Of a DNA stretch of 53,692 nt, positions 1 to 8,837 are shown one piece after another. The stretch's first letter is position 1; the number at the start of each line of letters is the position of its first letter. Below the pieces are notes generated by a model that ran no database searches, had not been told where the DNA came from, and saw nothing but the letters and a program-made list of their open reading frames with translations. The DNA is taken from assembly GCA_001550305.1 (NCBI GenBank), contig LRTP01000221.1, forward strand, positions 1 through 53,692, given 5' to 3'. This DNA is from Streptomyces diastatochromogenes. GTDB taxonomy: Bacteria; Actinomycetota; Actinomycetes; Streptomycetales; Streptomycetaceae. The position numbers were made by a program, and so were the translations under genes.

Positions 1-1696
1 GGCGGCGCTCCCGGTCCCGGGCGTGCGGGTCGCGGGCGGCGGCCTGCGTCCGCGTGGGCAGCAAACGCTCGTTGAGATACGCACCGACCAGCGCGTCCTG
101 GATCACCGCCTCCTCCAGCGCCAGGTCGGCGGTGCGCCAGTCCTCCACGGTGGTCCGTACGGCGGCCGGGTCCACGGTGAAGGTGAACATCGGCACGTCA
201 CCGGCCAACAGGTCCGCGATCTCGCCGTCGATGGCCGCGCGCTCGGTCGGCGCGCCGGGCAGCACCTCGGCGTTGCGCCGCAGGATGTCCCGGGCCCGTT
301 CGACCGCCGCCGCCTCGTCGTGCAACGACGCCGGGTGCCAGAGCATCCGGCCGATGTCGACGTACGCCTGCGTCGGCCGCAGGATCCGCCGCGCCTGGGC
401 GCCTTCGAAGCGGCGCAGCAGCCGGTGCGGATCCGTCCCGGGCCGGCGCAGGTGCGCGGTCATCTCGCGGAAGCCGGCCAGAATCCGGTCCCAGTACGCG
501 CTCAGCACGGGAGTGGGGCTGGGGTGGTTGCCCGCGGTGGGCATCGCCACCAGGTCAACCTGGAATCGGGCCGCCGCGGTGCCGGCGTCCGCGATCACCG
601 GGTTCGGGATCAGCGGCTGCTGGCCGGGCAGCGACCCGACTCCGGAGATGTCGACCCCGCCGAGCGCGAAGCCGGTGCCGCGTACGGGCAGCAGTCCGGT
701 ACGCAGCACCGTACGGCGGATGGCCGCCGCGGCCACGTCCACGGCGTCGCCCCGGCCGCTGGGCGGGAAGGGCGCGGGGGCGTCGAAGAGCGTCTCGGCG
801 TCCACGATCACCGGCACCGGACCCGCGGCGATCATGTTCTCCGCGTGCATGTCGGTGCCGCCGGTGAAGCGGAGGACGGCCAGCCAGTGCCCTACGTTCC
901 GGTAGAACGCGGCGAGTTCGGCCTCGCCCGCGCAGTAGCGGTGGTGGACGAACTCGGCCCAGCCGTAGCCCTCGCGTGCTTGTGTCCGCGGCACCCGGAT
1001 GCGCTCATCGGGCGACGGTGCGCCGGGGAAGTCCGTGTAGAGCTCGTCCAGCAGCGCGCCCAGCGCCACGTCGGACTCGGACGGCCGGGGCTTGTACATG
1101 ACGCTCCCGCCGGCGAAGTCGACCCGACTGACCGTCAGGCCGCCCCGGTGGGTGTCGCCCGCCCCGAACGCGACGGCTCGCATCTCCCCCGCGGGTCCCC
1201 CCAGCAGCGGCCGCAGCACTTCGCGGTCCGAGGCGAGCCGTTCCGCGAATCCGGCCGTCGCCGCCACCGAGAGCCGCGCCACCGACGCGATCCGCGGGCC
1301 GACGTTCGGGTATCGGCCGCCCAGCCGGTCGAGGTAGCCCTCCTCTCCGGCCTGCTCCAGGAACGCGGTCCACGTCCGCGTGTCGGATCCCGCCCCCGCG
1401 CCCTCGGTGTGGTGTCCGCCGCCCGCTGTCATGCGCAGCGCGTGCAGTTCGATCAGGAACAGGCGGGACAGCTTCGCGTGCAGGGACTTGAGCAGGGAGG
1501 TGTGGCCGGCTTCCAGTACCGCTTCTTGTTCTTCCCGGCTCAGGGCGTCAATGGAGGCCAGCCGCCGGGCCAGCTCTTCCCGCCAAGGCCGGGCGATGGT
1601 GCGTACGGGTCGGGCGAACCATTCCGCCTCGTCCCGCCTTCCCGACTCCCCCGGCTTCCCCGACTCCCCCGACCTTTCCGGCGCCGATCCGCTCAC
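1..1696 (-). CDS. lanM: Class II lanthipeptide synthetase LanM, 3' end cut by window edge
   Basis: LanM enzymes dehydrate Ser/Thr in a precursor peptide and then form the thioether rings. The visible part is about 565 codons of the N-terminal dehydratase (DUF4135) region. Recognisable landmarks are the W-x-x-x-L-A helix region near the N-terminus, the segment GGxVMYKPRPS, and the signature TDMHAENMIA followed by PVIVDAETLF, which matches the LanM kinase-like active site. The C-terminal LanC-like cyclase would lie beyond the left edge. I chose GTG at 1696 because GGGAGGG sits six bases upstream; the frame stays open further upstream but has no better start. Just before the first conserved block the protein has a low-complexity SGES/KPGES stretch. 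A precursor gene lies upstream on the same strand. Confidence is high for the family; the product is unknown. Confidence 0.9.
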   Translation of the reverse strand, partial: MSGSAPERSGESGKPGESGRRDEAEWFARPVRTIARPWREELARRLASIDALSREEQEAVLEAGHTSLLKSLHAKLSRLFLIELHALRMTAGGGHHTEGAGAGSDTRTWTAFLEQAGEEGYLDRLGGRYPNVGPRIASVARLSVAATAGFAERLASDREVLRPLLGGPAGEMRAVAFGAGDTHRGGLTVSRVDFAGGSVMYKPRPSESDVALGALLDELYTDFPGAPSPDERIRVPRTQAREGYGWAEFVHHRYCAGEAELAAFYRNVGHWLAVLRFTGGTDMHAENMIAAGPVPVIVDAETLFDAPAPFPPSGRGDAVDVAAAAIRRTVLRTGLLPVRGTGFALGGVDISGVGSLPGQQPLIPNPVIADAGTAAARFQVDLVAMPTAGNHPSPTPVLSAYWDRILAGFREMTAHLRRPGTDPHRLLRRFEGAQARRILRPTQAYVDIGRMLWHPASLHDEAAAVERARDILRRNAEVLPGAPTERAAIDGEIADLLAGDVPMFTFTVDPAAVRTTVEDWRTADLALEEAVIQDALVGAYLNERLLPTRTQAAARDPHARDRERR

Positions 1697-2058
1697 CGTC
1701 CACCCTCCCCATTCCGCCGTGAACTCGCTTCTTGCGGTCGTTCCGAGGGAGCGCGGCAACTGTGCGACCAGCCCGGACCCGTCCGCACCCGGCAGCAACC
1801 GACCGAGCCGCCCACCCCCGCATCCCCGACGCGCGCGGGGCGGGCGGCAACCAACTCGGCAGGCTGCGGCGCGTTCCCGGGTGCGGACGCGTCGTGGCTT
1901 GGCGCGCGGTTTCCCACGCTCCGGCTTTATGAACCGCACTCCGCAGGGGCGCTCCCGAAGAGGCGCACTCCGCAGGCGATACGGTCGGTGAGCGCGCCCT
2001 GGAGAGGGCACTCAGCGGGCAGGCCCTCCGCAAAGGGCCCTGGAGTCACCGCGGGCGA

Positions 2059-2259
2059 TCAGCAACACCAGCTGCCGTGCGACCCACTCGGGCTGGAACA
2101 GAAGCCGTAGAGGGAGTCGCTCGGGTCGGTGAGCGCGGCCTCGGCGGCGGCGCCGCCGACGTAGAGGGGCCCGGCGGGGTTGGTCTGGCCGTACGCGCTC
2201 TCGGCGCCCGCCAGCCAGGCATCGAGCACGGCGGGGGTGGCAACGCTGGTCTGGGGCAT
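2059..2259 (-). CDS. lanA: Class II lanthipeptide precursor peptide
   Basis: A 66-residue peptide starting at an ATG with GGAGG six bases upstream. It has an acidic, Ala/Gly-rich leader containing LDAWLAGAESAYGQ and GPLYVGG, and a short Ser/Cys-rich end, YGFCSSPSGSHGSWCC. The three Cys and several Ser residues near the C-terminus suit lanthionine formation. It lies 360 bases upstream of lanM on the same strand, as expected for a LanA substrate. The leader cleavage point is not obvious: the Gly-Gly at about residues 35-36 would leave a long tail, while cleavage after SLYG would leave the 14-residue core FCSSPSGSHGSWCC. The family assignment rests on context and composition. Confidence 0.8.
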   Translation of the reverse strand: MPQTSVATPAVLDAWLAGAESAYGQTNPAGPLYVGGAAAEAALTDPSDSLYGFCSSPSGSHGSWCC

Positions 2260-2724
2260 GAGAGACCTCCGGTGGATGTGGGGATTGGGGCGGATTGCCC
2301 AGCCCTGAGTATCGCCGGGTTCGAACACCCGTCAGACGTCCAATCTGGCCAAAGCCATGTGGTGTTCATGCGGCCTGCCGCCTCCCATGGGACGGGTGGG
2401 ACGGTCGCACGGCCGAGCGCCGACCGGGCGGGCGCAGCGGACGCAGAGCCTCCGACGGCAAGCTCCGGCCTGGGCTGCGCACCTACGGGGAGCCCCTGAG
2501 GAGCGGAGTAAGGGCGCCTCGACGCTCGTCCGGTCATCGCGGGCCGGTCGGCAACCGAACGACCCTGATCCCGCGCACCCTCATGTCCCGGTCCAGACCG
2601 GTCACTTGGCCAACAAGCGCACCGGCGGTCTCCGATGCCGACTCCCATGAAGTCGACGGCCGCCGAGGGCCGCCCACCGCCGTATCCGCCCACCGGCACA
2701 TGTCGGAACGTCCTGACAAACCTG
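2260..2724. other. Non-coding upstream region of the lanthipeptide genes
   Basis: I see no convincing gene on either strand. Open frames here lack ribosome binding sites and recognisable protein sequence. The part next to 2260 should contain the promoter of the precursor gene, but I cannot point to clear -10/-35 boxes. Confidence 0.5.
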
Positions 2725-2753
2725 TTGACATCACTTGGAGAGCGCTCCATAGT
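2725..2753 (+). promoter_or_regulatory. Promoter of the sugar-binding lipoprotein gene
   Basis: TTGACA at 2725-2730, a 17-base spacer, then CATAGT at 2748-2753, a good match to the primary sigma factor consensus. A near copy precedes the isomerase gene at 5.25 kb. The spacer contains TGGAGAGCGCTCCA (2736-2749), a second LacI-type half-palindrome, so a repressor here would block RNA polymerase. The leader to the ATG at 3002 is about 240 bases. Confidence 0.7.
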
Positions 2754-2760
2754 ACGTGCC

Positions 2761-2789
2761 ACTAGAGCGCGCTAATAAAGCGCTCTAGT
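2761..2789. promoter_or_regulatory. LacI-family operator, perfect inverted repeat
   Basis: ACTAGAGCGC (2761-2770) and GCGCTCTAGT (2780-2789) form a perfect 10-base inverted repeat separated by nine bases, just after the -10 box. The left arm and the following bases (ACTAGAGCGCGCTA) recur at 5282. The CG-centred AGCGC core is usual for LacI-family operators. The adjacent LacI gene is the likely binder; this is inference. Confidence 0.7.
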
Positions 2790-3001
2790 CCCCGATCGCG
2801 AACGGCCGACGGTCCGCACCCATGACCGCCGCCACCCCACCGCTCCACGTTCCGCCCTCACACACCCACCGCGGCCGCCGAGCAGGGCCGAGCGTGTCCC
2901 TCCCCGTCACCAAAACCCCTCAAGCCCGCCCGCCGGGTGTCGAAGCCATCCCCCCGCCCCGCCAAAACCCACCCTGACCAGCACAGAGAGGCGCAACGGA
3001 C

Positions 3002-4006
3002 ATGCGCAGAAACCACCGAGCGGCCGCCTTGGCCGGTGTTGTTCTCACCTGCACGCTCATCGCAGCCGGCTGCTCCAGCAGCTCGGGCGGCAAGAAGTCC
3101 GAGGAACGCGGCGCGGCCGCCTCCGCGGGCAAGGCCGACACCCCACGCATGACCGTGGCCCTGATCACCCACGCTGCCCCGGGCGACACCTTCTGGGACC
3201 TGATCCGCAAGGGCGCCCAGGCCGCCGCCGCCAAGGACAACGTCAAGCTCGTCTACTCCAGCGACCCCAACGCGGGCAACCAGGCCAACCTCGTGCAGAA
3301 CGCCCTGGACCAGAAGGTCGACGGCATCGCGCTCACCGCCGCCAAGCCCGACGCCCTGAAGGCGGTGGCGGCCAAGGCCGCATCAGCCGGCGTACCGGTC
3401 GTGGGCTTCAACTCCGGCTTGGACGACTGGAAGCGACTCGGCATGCTCGAGTACTTCGGCCAGGACGAGAACATCGCAGGCCAGGCCTTCGGCGGGCGCC
3501 TGAACCGGCTCGGCGCCAAGCACGCCCTCTGCGTCATCCAGGAGCAGGGGCAGGTCGCCCTGGAGGCCCGCTGCGCCGGGCTGAAGAAGGGATTCACCGG
3601 AAGGACGGACACCCTCTACGTCAACGGCACCGACATGCCGTCCGTGAAGGCGACGATCACCGCCAAGCTCCGACAGGACTCCTCCATCGACCAAGTGGTC
3701 ACCCTCGGCGCCCCGTTCGCACTCACGGCCGTGCAGTCGGCGCAGGACGCCGGCGGCAAGGCCAAGATCGCCACCTTCGACCTCAACAAGGACCTGGTGA
3801 AGGCCGTCCAGAGCGGATCGGTCGAGTTCGCGGTCGACCAGCAGCCGTACCTCCAGGGTTACCTCGCCGTCGACGCCCTGTGGCTGTACAAGACCAACGG
3901 AAACGTCAGCGGCGGCGGCACCGCGCCGGTTCTCACCGGACCCGCCTTCGTGACCAAGGAGAACGTCGACACCGTCGCCGGGTTCGCGCAGAACGGCACG
4001 CGATAG
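3002..4006 (+). CDS. Sugar-binding lipoprotein (RbsB-like, Peripla_BP_4)
   Basis: Binding protein of 334 residues for a sugar or cyclitol. It has a lipoprotein signal: positive RRNHR, a hydrophobic run, then lipobox IAAGC with Cys24 as the lipidation site. The mature part is a type I periplasmic-binding fold with the typical GDTFWDLIRKGAQ start, a DGIALTAAKPDAL segment, GVPVVGFNSG and the closing QQPYLQGYLAVDAL. An AGAGAGG box precedes the ATG. No ABC permease or ATPase gene follows; the cluster instead has an MFS porter. The protein may serve an ABC transporter encoded elsewhere or act as a ligand sensor. Transcription is probably controlled by the LacI protein encoded convergently downstream. 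Confidence 0.88.
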   Translation: MRRNHRAAALAGVVLTCTLIAAGCSSSSGGKKSEERGAAASAGKADTPRMTVALITHAAPGDTFWDLIRKGAQAAAAKDNVKLVYSSDPNAGNQANLVQNALDQKVDGIALTAAKPDALKAVAAKAASAGVPVVGFNSGLDDWKRLGMLEYFGQDENIAGQAFGGRLNRLGAKHALCVIQEQGQVALEARCAGLKKGFTGRTDTLYVNGTDMPSVKATITAKLRQDSSIDQVVTLGAPFALTAVQSAQDAGGKAKIATFDLNKDLVKAVQSGSVEFAVDQQPYLQGYLAVDALWLYKTNGNVSGGGTAPVLTGPAFVTKENVDTVAGFAQNGTR

Positions 4007-4041
4007 CGGCATCCGACCGGCGCTGTAGGCACAGCGGCCGA

Positions 4042-4084
4042 GCCTCCCTTCGCCGCATCGGCAGTCCTCGGCGGCGAGGGAGGC
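4042..4084. terminator. Bidirectional hairpin between convergent genes
   Basis: GCCTCCCTTCGCCGC and GGCGGCGAGGGAGGC form a long GC-rich hairpin with a one-base bulge and a short loop. It sits between the 3' ends of the binding-protein gene and the lacI-type gene, where a shared terminator is expected. There is no U-tract, which is common in Streptomyces. Confidence 0.65.
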
Positions 4085-4141
4085 ACCGTCGCGTACGCAA
4101 AAGCGACGACATGCACCGGGTCCGCGCACGGCAGACGCCGC

Positions 4142-5191
4142 CTACCCCTCAGGGCCGTCCGACGGAACCGGCCCGCTCGTACCGCGCACCACGAGCTTGG
4201 GGTCCAGCACCGCCTCTCGAGGCTCCAGGCCCTCGTCCTCCAGCCGTTGCACGGCGAACCGCACCGCGTGCTCGGCCATCAGGACCGCATCCTGGCGAAC
4301 GGTCGTCAGGCCGATCGGCATCAGGTGGGAGAGATGGCTGTCGTCGTAGCCGATGACGGACATGTCGCGTGGAACATCGACGCCTGCCCGCGCCAGCGCC
4401 ATCAACAGGCCCATCGCGCAACGGTCGTTGCCCGCGAGGACCGCTGTCGGCAGCGGTAGCCCGCTGTCGCGCTCCGCCAGGAGCACGCGGCCGGTCTCGA
4501 TGCCCGACCGCTCGGTGTGGTCGCCGGGGATCACCCGTGTCTCGGGCTCCAAGCCGTAGTGGCGCATCGCGGCCCGGTAGGCGCGACGGCGTTCGGCCGA
4601 GCCGGGGCCCCGGCCGCCGTCGATGTGCACGATGCGCCGGTGGCCCTGTTCGACCAGATGGTCCATGGCCTGCCGAATGCCCTTCGCCTCGGCGCTGTGC
4701 ACGAAGTCGACGCGGGCGCGGGGAACCCGGCGGCTGACCGAGACGGTCGCCGTGCGGTGACCGAGTTCCTCCAGGTACGCGGGCTCCGCCTCGGGACCGA
4801 GCAGGATCAGCGCCTCGCAACGGTGACTGAGCAGAGCCTCCACCGCCTTGGCCTCACTGCGGCCCTGGGAGCTCGCGGAGAGGACGACGTCGTAGCCGAG
4901 CCGTTCGGCCTCGGGGTAGATGCCCTCGATCAGGTCCGAGTGGAAGGTCTGGTGGACGGTGAACATCACGCCGAGCGTGCGACTGCGGCCGCGGGCCAGG
5001 AGCCGGGCCGCGCTGTCCAAGCGGTAGCCGATCTCGTCGGCGACACGCAGCACCCGCTCGCGGGTCTCCTGACTCGCGCCGGGCTGATTCCGGAAGATGA
5101 TCGAGACCAGCGCACGGGAGACACCGGCCTTCTCAGCGACGTCCGCCATCGTGGGCCGCTGCTTGCCCGATGCGTCCACCTGCGTACCCAC
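4142..5191 (-). CDS. LacI-family transcriptional regulator
   Basis: Repressor of 349 residues. The N-terminal helix-turn-helix is clear: PTMADVAEKAGVSRALVSIIF at about residues 13-33, then the hinge DSAARLLARGRSRTLGV. The rest is a sugar-binding core with VLAGNDRCAMGLL, MSVIGYDDSHLSHL and LTTVRQD, all standard LacI/GalR landmarks. Translation probably begins at GTG 5191, although the GAAGG box nearly touches it and a GTG four codons inside is also possible. It is divergent from the isomerase operon and convergent with the binding-protein gene. Matching operators lie in both target promoters. The inducer is unknown; an inositol or sugar derivative is plausible from the neighbours. Confidence 0.93.
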   Translation of the reverse strand: MGTQVDASGKQRPTMADVAEKAGVSRALVSIIFRNQPGASQETRERVLRVADEIGYRLDSAARLLARGRSRTLGVMFTVHQTFHSDLIEGIYPEAERLGYDVVLSASSQGRSEAKAVEALLSHRCEALILLGPEAEPAYLEELGHRTATVSVSRRVPRARVDFVHSAEAKGIRQAMDHLVEQGHRRIVHIDGGRGPGSAERRRAYRAAMRHYGLEPETRVIPGDHTERSGIETGRVLLAERDSGLPLPTAVLAGNDRCAMGLLMALARAGVDVPRDMSVIGYDDSHLSHLMPIGLTTVRQDAVLMAEHAVRFAVQRLEDEGLEPREAVLDPKLVVRGTSGPVPSDGPEG

Positions 5192-5245
5192 CCTTCGACG
5201 GCGCCCACCCTACGGGCAGTCGCGAAATCTCCCAGCAACAAGCTA

Positions 5246-5275
5246 TTGACATGACATTTGGACAGGGGCCATCGT
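5246..5275 (+). promoter_or_regulatory. Promoter of the catabolic operon
   Basis: TTGACA at 5246-5251 followed after 18 bases by CATCGT (5270-5275). The whole stretch through the operator at 5282 resembles the promoter at 2725-2776 base for base at many positions, pointing to an ancestral duplication of a promoter-operator unit. Confidence 0.6.
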
Positions 5276-5281
5276 ACTCGC

Positions 5282-5307
5282 ACTAGAGCGCGCTAGTAGA
5301 GCGCGCG
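5282..5307. promoter_or_regulatory. LacI-family operator, second copy
   Basis: Starts ACTAGAGCGCGCTAGTA and continues GAGCGCGCG. It matches the operator at 2761-2786 in most positions, and its ends ACTAG and CTAGT (5282-5297) are inverted repeats. It lies just downstream of the -10 box of the operon promoter, so a bound repressor would block initiation. Confidence 0.65.
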
Positions 5308-5364
5308 AGAGAACCCACCGGAAGACCGCCGAAAATCCCCCGCCCCCTCCCCCAAGGACACGCC

Positions 5365-6315
5365 ATGGCACCGGCGCCATCCCCGCTCCGCACCACCGCG
5401 GGCAACCTCTGCCTGGGCTCCGCCCCCGACTCCTGGGGCGTCTGGTTCCCCGAGGACGAGCACCAGGTCCCGTACACCCGCTTCCTCGACGAACTCGCGC
5501 AGGCCGGCTACGCGTGGCTGGAGCTCGGACCGTACGGCTATCTCCCCACCGACCCGCAGCGGTTGAAGGCCGAACTCGACGCCCGTGGGCTCCAGCTCTC
5601 CGGCGGCACCGCCTTCGGTGCGCTGCACCGACCGGAAGCCTGGGACGAGATGCTCGCGCACGTACGGCAGGTGGCCGCGCTGACCGCCGCGGCGGGCGCC
5701 CACCATCTGGTCCTGATCCCGCCCATGTACCGGGACGAGAAGACCGGCGAGTTCACCGAGTCGCCCGAGCTGACCGCCGTGCAGTGGGCGGGCTTCGGCC
5801 GCGCCGCCGACCGGCTCGGCCGACTCCTGCTCGACGAGTACGACCTACGGCTCGTGATCCACCCGCACGCCGACAGTCACATCCAGACCCAGCCCGAGAT
5901 CGAGCGGCTGCTGGGCGAGTCCGACAGCCGGTACACCAACCTCTGCCTGGACACCGGCCATGTGGCATACGGCGGCGGGGACAACCTGGACCTGATCCGC
6001 CGCTTCGGCGAGCGCGTCGGCTACGTGCACATCAAGCAGATGGACCCGGCGGTCCTCGCCCAAGTCGCCACGGAGAACCTCTCGTTCGGCGAGGCCGTAC
6101 GGCGCGGGGTGTGCGTGTCCCCGCCGGAGGGCGTGCCGAGCCCGGCCGACGTGGTGGCCGAACTCGCGGGACTTGAAGCCGAGTTGTTCGTGATCGTCGA
6201 GCAGGACCTGTATCCGTGCGCTCCCGATGTGCCGCTGCCCATCGCCGTACGCACACGGCAACACCTGGACGGCTGCGGCCTCTCCGGAACCCGGCGCCCG
6301 AAGACCACCCGGTAG
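5365..6315 (+). CDS. Sugar phosphate isomerase/epimerase, IolE-like (inosose dehydratase-like)
   Basis: TIM-barrel protein of 316 residues of the AP-endonuclease-2 superfamily. The start CLGSAPDSWGVWFP and ELGPYGYLPTDP resemble IolE-type 2-keto-myo-inositol dehydratases. Metal-site candidates are the E in WLELGPYG, the H in VIHPHADSH, the D/H in LCLDTGHVAYGG, the H in YVHIKQMD and the E in FVIVEQDLY. The ATG at 5365 follows a purine-rich CCAAGGAC box. It is the first gene of a five-gene-length operon whose next members are an MFS porter and an IolG-like dehydrogenase, which supports a cyclitol or sugar-acid route. The exact substrate cannot be read from sequence. Confidence 0.82.
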   Translation: MAPAPSPLRTTAGNLCLGSAPDSWGVWFPEDEHQVPYTRFLDELAQAGYAWLELGPYGYLPTDPQRLKAELDARGLQLSGGTAFGALHRPEAWDEMLAHVRQVAALTAAAGAHHLVLIPPMYRDEKTGEFTESPELTAVQWAGFGRAADRLGRLLLDEYDLRLVIHPHADSHIQTQPEIERLLGESDSRYTNLCLDTGHVAYGGGDNLDLIRRFGERVGYVHIKQMDPAVLAQVATENLSFGEAVRRGVCVSPPEGVPSPADVVAELAGLEAELFVIVEQDLYPCAPDVPLPIAVRTRQHLDGCGLSGTRRPKTTR

Positions 6316-6324
6316 GCGGCGGCC

Positions 6325-7758
6325 ATGGACGTCAGGGACGGCACGGCAACGGCAACCACCACTCCGCCCCGGATCGTCGACGACACACCGGTCGCGGTAC
6401 GACGACGGCTCCGGGGCATCAGCCTCATCGCGACCTTCGGCGGGCTCCTCTTCGGCTACGACACCGGCGTCATCAACGGTGCTCTGCCCTACATGACCGA
6501 TGACCTGGGACTGACCCCGGTCACCGAGGGCATGGTCACCAGCTCGCTGCTGCTCGGCGCCGCACTCGGGGCCGTGGCCGGCGGCAGGCTCTCGGACGCG
6601 CGCGGCAGGCGGCGCGGCATCCTGACACTGGCGGTGCTGTTCTTCGTCGGCGCGCTCGGCTGCACGCTGGCCCCGACCACCGCGGTCATGGTGGTCGCTC
6701 GGTTCGTACTCGGCCTCGCGGTCGGCGGCGCGTCGGTGACCGTGCCCGTCTACCTCGCGGAGATCTCGCCGGCGGAGCGACGCGGCGCACTGGTCACCCG
6801 TAACGAACTCATGGTCGTCAGCGGCCAGTTGCTCGCCTTCACCTCCAACGCGGTCATCGCCGACGTGGGTGGTGGGTCCGGCGGTGTCTGGCGCTGGATG
6901 CTCATGATCGCCACGGTCCCGGCCGTCGTGCTCTGGTTCGGTATGCTGGTCATGCCGGACAGCCCGCGCTGGCTGGCTTCCCAGAGCCGCTTCAACGAGG
7001 CCTTCGAGGTGCTCAAGCAGGTCAGGTCCGAGGCCCGGGCCCGGGCCGAACTGAGCGAGGTGTCCGCGCTCGCCGTCAAGGACGAGCAGGAGAAGCTCGG
7101 CGGCTGGCGCGACATGAAGGCCACCCCCTGGGTGCGCCGACTGATGTTCATCGGCTTCGGCATCGCGATCGTGCAGCAGATCACCGGCGTCAACACGATC
7201 ATGTACTACGGCACTCAGATCCTCACCGACGCCGGATTCACCGCGGACAGCGCCCTGACGGCGAACATCGCCAACGGCGTGATCTCGGTGCTGGCCACCT
7301 TCGTCGGCATCTGGCTCCTGGGCCGCGTCGACCGTCGGCCCATGCTGATGAGCGGTCAGATCGGAACGACCACCGCCCTGCTGCTGATCGGCGTGTTCTC
7401 GCTGGCGTTGCCGGAAGGCACGGGCCGGGCGTTCGCCGTGCTGGCGATGACCGTCACCTTCCTCGCCTTCCAGCAGGGCGCGATCTCGCCGGTGACCTGG
7501 CTGATGCTGTCGGAGATCTTCCCGATGCGGATGCGCGGCTTCGGGATGGGCGTCGCGGCCGTGGTGCTGTGGCTGACCAACTTCGCGATCGGATTGGTCT
7601 TCCCGTCCCTGGTCGACGGGATCGGGATCTCCAACACCATCTTCCTCTTCGTGGCGGCGGGCGTCCTCTCGCTCACCTTCGTCAAGCGCTACGTCCCCGA
7701 GACCAGGGGCCGCACCCTCGAAACCCTCGAAGCCGAACTCCGGACGCGCTTCTCCTGA
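6325..7758 (+). CDS. MFS sugar/inositol porter
   Basis: Integral membrane proton symporter of 477 residues from the sugar-porter family (GalP, XylE, IolT). Family landmarks are present: GGLLFGYDTGVINGALP in the first helix, GRLSDARGRRRG between helices 2 and 3, PDSPRWL before the central loop, QQITGVNTIMYYG in helix 7, and PETRGRTLETLE at the end. About 12 hydrophobic segments can be counted. It starts ten bases after the isomerase stop codon. With the dehydrogenase next door, inositol or a related polyol is a reasonable substrate guess. Confidence 0.92.
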   Translation: MDVRDGTATATTTPPRIVDDTPVAVRRRLRGISLIATFGGLLFGYDTGVINGALPYMTDDLGLTPVTEGMVTSSLLLGAALGAVAGGRLSDARGRRRGILTLAVLFFVGALGCTLAPTTAVMVVARFVLGLAVGGASVTVPVYLAEISPAERRGALVTRNELMVVSGQLLAFTSNAVIADVGGGSGGVWRWMLMIATVPAVVLWFGMLVMPDSPRWLASQSRFNEAFEVLKQVRSEARARAELSEVSALAVKDEQEKLGGWRDMKATPWVRRLMFIGFGIAIVQQITGVNTIMYYGTQILTDAGFTADSALTANIANGVISVLATFVGIWLLGRVDRRPMLMSGQIGTTTALLLIGVFSLALPEGTGRAFAVLAMTVTFLAFQQGAISPVTWLMLSEIFPMRMRGFGMGVAAVVLWLTNFAIGLVFPSLVDGIGISNTIFLFVAAGVLSLTFVKRYVPETRGRTLETLEAELRTRFS

Positions 7759-7817
7759 CCGCTCTTCCGACTTCTCTCCTGACTCCGCTCCTGACTCCTC
7801 TCTCGAAGGAAACGATC

Positions 7818-8837
7818 ATGACCGTACGTGTAGGTGTCATCGGTGCCGGAATGATCGGCCAGGACCACATACGACGACTCACCGAGGCCGTCACCGGCGC
7901 ACGCGTGAGCGCGGTGACCGACATCGACCATGTCCGCGCCACCGAGGTGGCCGCCCGCGTCGGCGCAGGCGCGCTGCCGACCGGTGCCGACCTGATCGCC
8001 TCCCCAGAGGTGGACGCCGTCCTCGTCACCTCCTGGGGCCCCACCCATGCCGAGCACGTCCTGAACGCCGTCACGGCCGGTAAGCCGGTGTTCTGCGAGA
8101 AGCCCCTCGCCACGACCGCCGAGGACTGTCTGCGTATCGTCGAGGCCGAGCGCGCCCACGGCCGTCGGCTCGTCCAGGTCGGTTTCATGCGCCGCTTCGA
8201 TGTCGGCTACCGCCAGATGAAGGAGGTCCTCGCCTCCGGATCGATCGGCGCCCCGCTGATCGTGCACTGCGCCCACCGCAACCCGACCGTGCCGGAGTCG
8301 TACACCTCGGTGATGGCCGCGCAGGACACGGCCGTGCACGAGATCGACGTCCTGCGCTGGCTGCTCGACGACGAGATCGTCTCCGCCCAGGTGATCACCC
8401 CACGCGCCACCGGCAAGCGGTTCGCGCACCTCAAGGACCCGCAGATCATGCTCTTCGAGACCGCGAACGGGGTCCGCGTCGACCTGGAGGTCTTCGTCAA
8501 CTGCCAGTACGGCTACGACATCCAGTGCGAGACCGTCGGCGAGGAGGGCCTGGTCCGGCTGCCCGACCCTGCCGCCGTCGGGGTCCGCACCGCCGGACAC
8601 CACGAGACCGCCGTACCGCAGGACTGGAAAGGGCGTTTCGCCGACGCCTTCGACACCGAGTTCCGCGAGTGGATCGCCGCCGTCGCGACCGGCAGCGAGC
8701 CCACCGGCCCCTCCGCCTGGGACGGCTACGCCGCCACCGTCATCACCGACGCCGCCGTCCGCTCCCTGGAGTCCGGCGGCACCGTCGTCACCGTGGACAT
8801 GAAGCCCCGCCCCGCCCTTTACGGAGGCGCCGCATGA
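7818..8837 (+). CDS. iolG: Inositol 2-dehydrogenase-like oxidoreductase (Gfo/Idh/MocA)
   Basis: NAD(P)-dependent sugar or cyclitol dehydrogenase of 339 residues. The N-terminal Rossmann motif is GVIGAGMIG. CEKPL (K95) and DTAVHEIDVLRW (D170, H174) give the Lys-Asp-His catalytic set of the myo-inositol dehydrogenase branch. The start is ATG 7818, eight bases after GAAGGA. The gene sits 59 bases after the porter, and its TGA overlaps the next ATG (ATGA), so the two are translationally coupled. The assignment to inositol rather than another polyol is by similarity and context. Confidence 0.85.
   Translation: MTVRVGVIGAGMIGQDHIRRLTEAVTGARVSAVTDIDHVRATEVAARVGAGALPTGADLIASPEVDAVLVTSWGPTHAEHVLNAVTAGKPVFCEKPLATTAEDCLRIVEAERAHGRRLVQVGFMRRFDVGYRQMKEVLASGSIGAPLIVHCAHRNPTVPESYTSVMAAQDTAVHEIDVLRWLLDDEIVSAQVITPRATGKRFAHLKDPQIMLFETANGVRVDLEVFVNCQYGYDIQCETVGEEGLVRLPDPAAVGVRTAGHHETAVPQDWKGRFADAFDTEFREWIAAVATGSEPTGPSAWDGYAATVITDAAVRSLESGGTVVTVDMKPRPALYGGAA

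Noticed and set aside
23..2110. A very long plus-strand open frame over the first two kilobases
   Set aside because: It is the antisense of the LanM gene. The minus strand encodes recognisable LanM motifs, while this frame has none.
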